From Marinithermofilum abyssi (lineage in GTDB: Bacteria > Bacillota > Bacilli > Thermoactinomycetales > DSM-45169), in contig NZ_BMHQ01000001.1 of the NCBI RefSeq assembly GCF_014641195.1, forward strand, positions 149,199 to 213,198: 64,000 nucleotides of DNA. The letters are read 5' to 3'. The notes below the pieces were generated by a model. That model was not told the origin of the DNA. It saw only the letters and a list, made by a program, of their open reading frames with translations, and ran no database searches. Position numbers and translations under genes: made by a program. This document shows positions 62,803-64,000 of this stretch, one piece after another; within the stretch, counting starts at the first letter, position 1, and each line of letters opens with the position of its first letter.

Positions 62803-62828
62803 CCCTGCTCAGACCATGCCGAGCAGGG
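62803..62828 (-). terminator. Terminator of argH
   Basis: CCCTGCTC and GAGCAGGG around a 10-nt loop, then TTTCTCTT on the minus strand. Confidence 0.7.
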
Positions 62829-62846
62829 CAGTGCCGGTCTGGTCCA

Positions 62847-64000
62847 TTACACTTTAACGGACCTAATCCAGGCGAAGGTTTCATTAATTTCTCCTTTTTT
62901 CTTGTCCAATACATGACAAATTTGTTTTTTTGAAGTGCCGCCGCGGGTATTTCGCGCATCGGCAACACTTTCCACCTGAAGTTTGTCAAAGATGTCCACG
63001 TCGATCTCGGGTGAAAAGGATTGGAGCTCTTCTAGGGTGAGGTCGAGCAATCCTTTTCCTTCCCCGATACAATGAAGTACCAGACGCCCCACGATTTCAT
63101 GGGCTTGGCGGAAAGGAACACCTTTGGTTACCAAGTAGTCCGCCAGGTCGGTCGCATTGGTAAATCCCTTCTCGGCATTTCGCTTCATCACATCCGCCTT
63201 CACCTTCATCTCCCGGATCATCGGAACCGTCAAAGCCAACGCACCGGTCAGGGTTTCCACCGTATCGAAAACCCCCTCTTTGTCCTCCTGCATGTCTTTG
63301 TTATAGGTCAGGGGGAGCGCCTTCAGCGTAGTCATGAGCGCCACCCAATGGCCCATCACCCGGCCCGTTTTACCCCGGATCAACTCGGGAACATCCGGGT
63401 TTTTCTTCTGGGGCATCATGCTGCTTCCGGTACAAAAGGCATCATCCAGCTCAATATAGCCGAACTCTTCACTGGACCACAGAATCAGTTCCTCAGACAA
63501 CCGGGACAAGTGCATCATGATGAGAGAAGCATGGTTGAGGAACTCGACCAGGAAGTCCCGATCGCTTACCGCATCCATACTGTTGTCATACATGCGATCG
63601 AAACCGAGTTCCTCCGCCACCATCTCCCGATCGATGGGGAACGTGGTCCCCGCGATGGCCCCGGAACCGAGGGGCATGGTGTTCACCCGCTTGTAGCTGT
63701 CGATGAGCCGTTCCACATCCCGGCCGAACATATCCACATAGGCCAGCAGATGATGAGCAAAGCGGACGGGCTGAGCCCGTTGCAGATGTGTATACCCCGG
63801 CAAAATCGTATCAATATGCTCCTCCGCCTTCTCCACCAGGGCTTGTCGCAGCTCGGTCAAACCTTGCACCATTTCCACTGTATGCGCCCGTACGTATAGG
63901 TGCATATCAATAGATACCTGATCATTCCGGCTCCGTCCGGTATGCAGCTTGCCGCCGACCGGACCGATCTCGTCGGTCAGCATCTTCTCGATATTCATAT
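62847..64000 (-). CDS. argH: Argininosuccinate lyase, 3' part
   Basis: 384 codons of the 3' part; about 75 residues at the N-terminus lie beyond the window edge. It splits argininosuccinate into arginine and fumarate. Present are [25 protein letters not shown]-type loop ([13 protein letters not shown]) with the catalytic region, and the signature [15 protein letters not shown] with the catalytic Ser. The internal ATG near 63998 is not the start. Confidence 0.95.
   Translation of the reverse strand, partial: MNIEKMLTDEIGPVGGKLHTGRSRNDQVSIDMHLYVRAHTVEMVQGLTELRQALVEKAEEHIDTILPGYTHLQRAQPVRFAHHLLAYVDMFGRDVERLIDSYKRVNTMPLGSGAIAGTTFPIDREMVAEELGFDRMYDNSMDAVSDRDFLVEFLNHASLIMMHLSRLSEELILWSSEEFGYIELDDAFCTGSSMMPQKKNPDVPELIRGKTGRVMGHWVALMTTLKALPLTYNKDMQEDKEGVFDTVETLTGALALTVPMIREMKVKADVMKRNAEKGFTNATDLADYLVTKGVPFRQAHEIVGRLVLHCIGEGKGLLDLTLEELQSFSPEIDVDIFDKLQVESVADARNTRGGTSKKQICHVLDKKKGEINETFAWIRSVKV

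Overview
The window looks like chromosomal DNA of a spore-forming member of the Bacillales. It carries spore-germination receptor genes, spore-coat-type YheC/YheD ATP-grasp genes, HPr kinase, MinJ/CtpB/FtsEX and Gram-positive ribosome binding sites. The fairly G+C-rich coding sequence and mixture of genes suggest Thermoactinomycetaceae; this is an inference, since no rRNA gene is present to settle it. No tRNA, rRNA, CRISPR array or intact prophage was seen.

Layout. 1-1010: the start of a CBS-domain gene, a repeat-rich gap and a dead thioredoxin gene. 1014-10613: a TPR/helix-turn-helix protein, a PRPP synthetase paralogue and a complete histidine operon hisZ-G-D-B-H-A-F-IE with a good promoter and a candidate operator. 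10696-17767: an RdgB-like NTP pyrophosphatase, a 47-residue membrane protein and six methionine-salvage enzymes (mtnA, K, D, B, X, W). 17967-24164: class 2 dihydroorotate dehydrogenase, an XRE regulator, a GerA/B/C-type germinant-receptor operon and a TetR regulator. 24795-29305: the conserved set yvoF-ppaX-lgt-hprK and an MsmX/UgpC-type sugar ATPase. 29429-34544: a PucR/CdaR-type regulator, a YvlD-like membrane protein, gluconate kinase with a short 6-phosphogluconate dehydrogenase, and an EamA transporter. 34696-39594: an AcoR-type sigma-54 activator behind a long structured leader, a zinc alcohol dehydrogenase and a frameshifted aldehyde dehydrogenase. 39922-46092: a 126-residue hypothetical protein, a DUF302 protein, and uvrB-uvrA under a LexA box. 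46352-56831: the accessory region described below. 56863-64000: minJ, ctpB, an EnvC-like M23 peptidase, ftsX, ftsE and the 3' part of argH.

The most unusual region is 46352-56789. One minus-strand operon encodes PEP mutase, phosphonopyruvate decarboxylase and a 2-aminoethylphosphonate-type aminotransferase, followed 3 nt later by a YheC/YheD-family ATP-grasp protein. On the plus strand lie two more full-length ATP-grasp genes, a KamA-like radical-SAM enzyme lacking the expected lysine-binding Asp motif, a half-length ATP-grasp copy, another complete ATP-grasp gene and an overlapping but frameshifted aspartate decarboxylase (panD). All the small-molecule enzymes here make or modify unusual amines or beta-amino acids, and ATP-grasp enzymes typically join such groups to carboxylates. 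My hypothesis is a spore-surface or small-peptide modification system using aminoethylphosphonate and beta-amino acids.

The intergenic spaces are also active. They hold several related dispersed non-coding repeats, remnants of IS605-like and IS5-like elements, decayed thioredoxin and HtrA genes, and a leader with mutually exclusive stems upstream of acoR.
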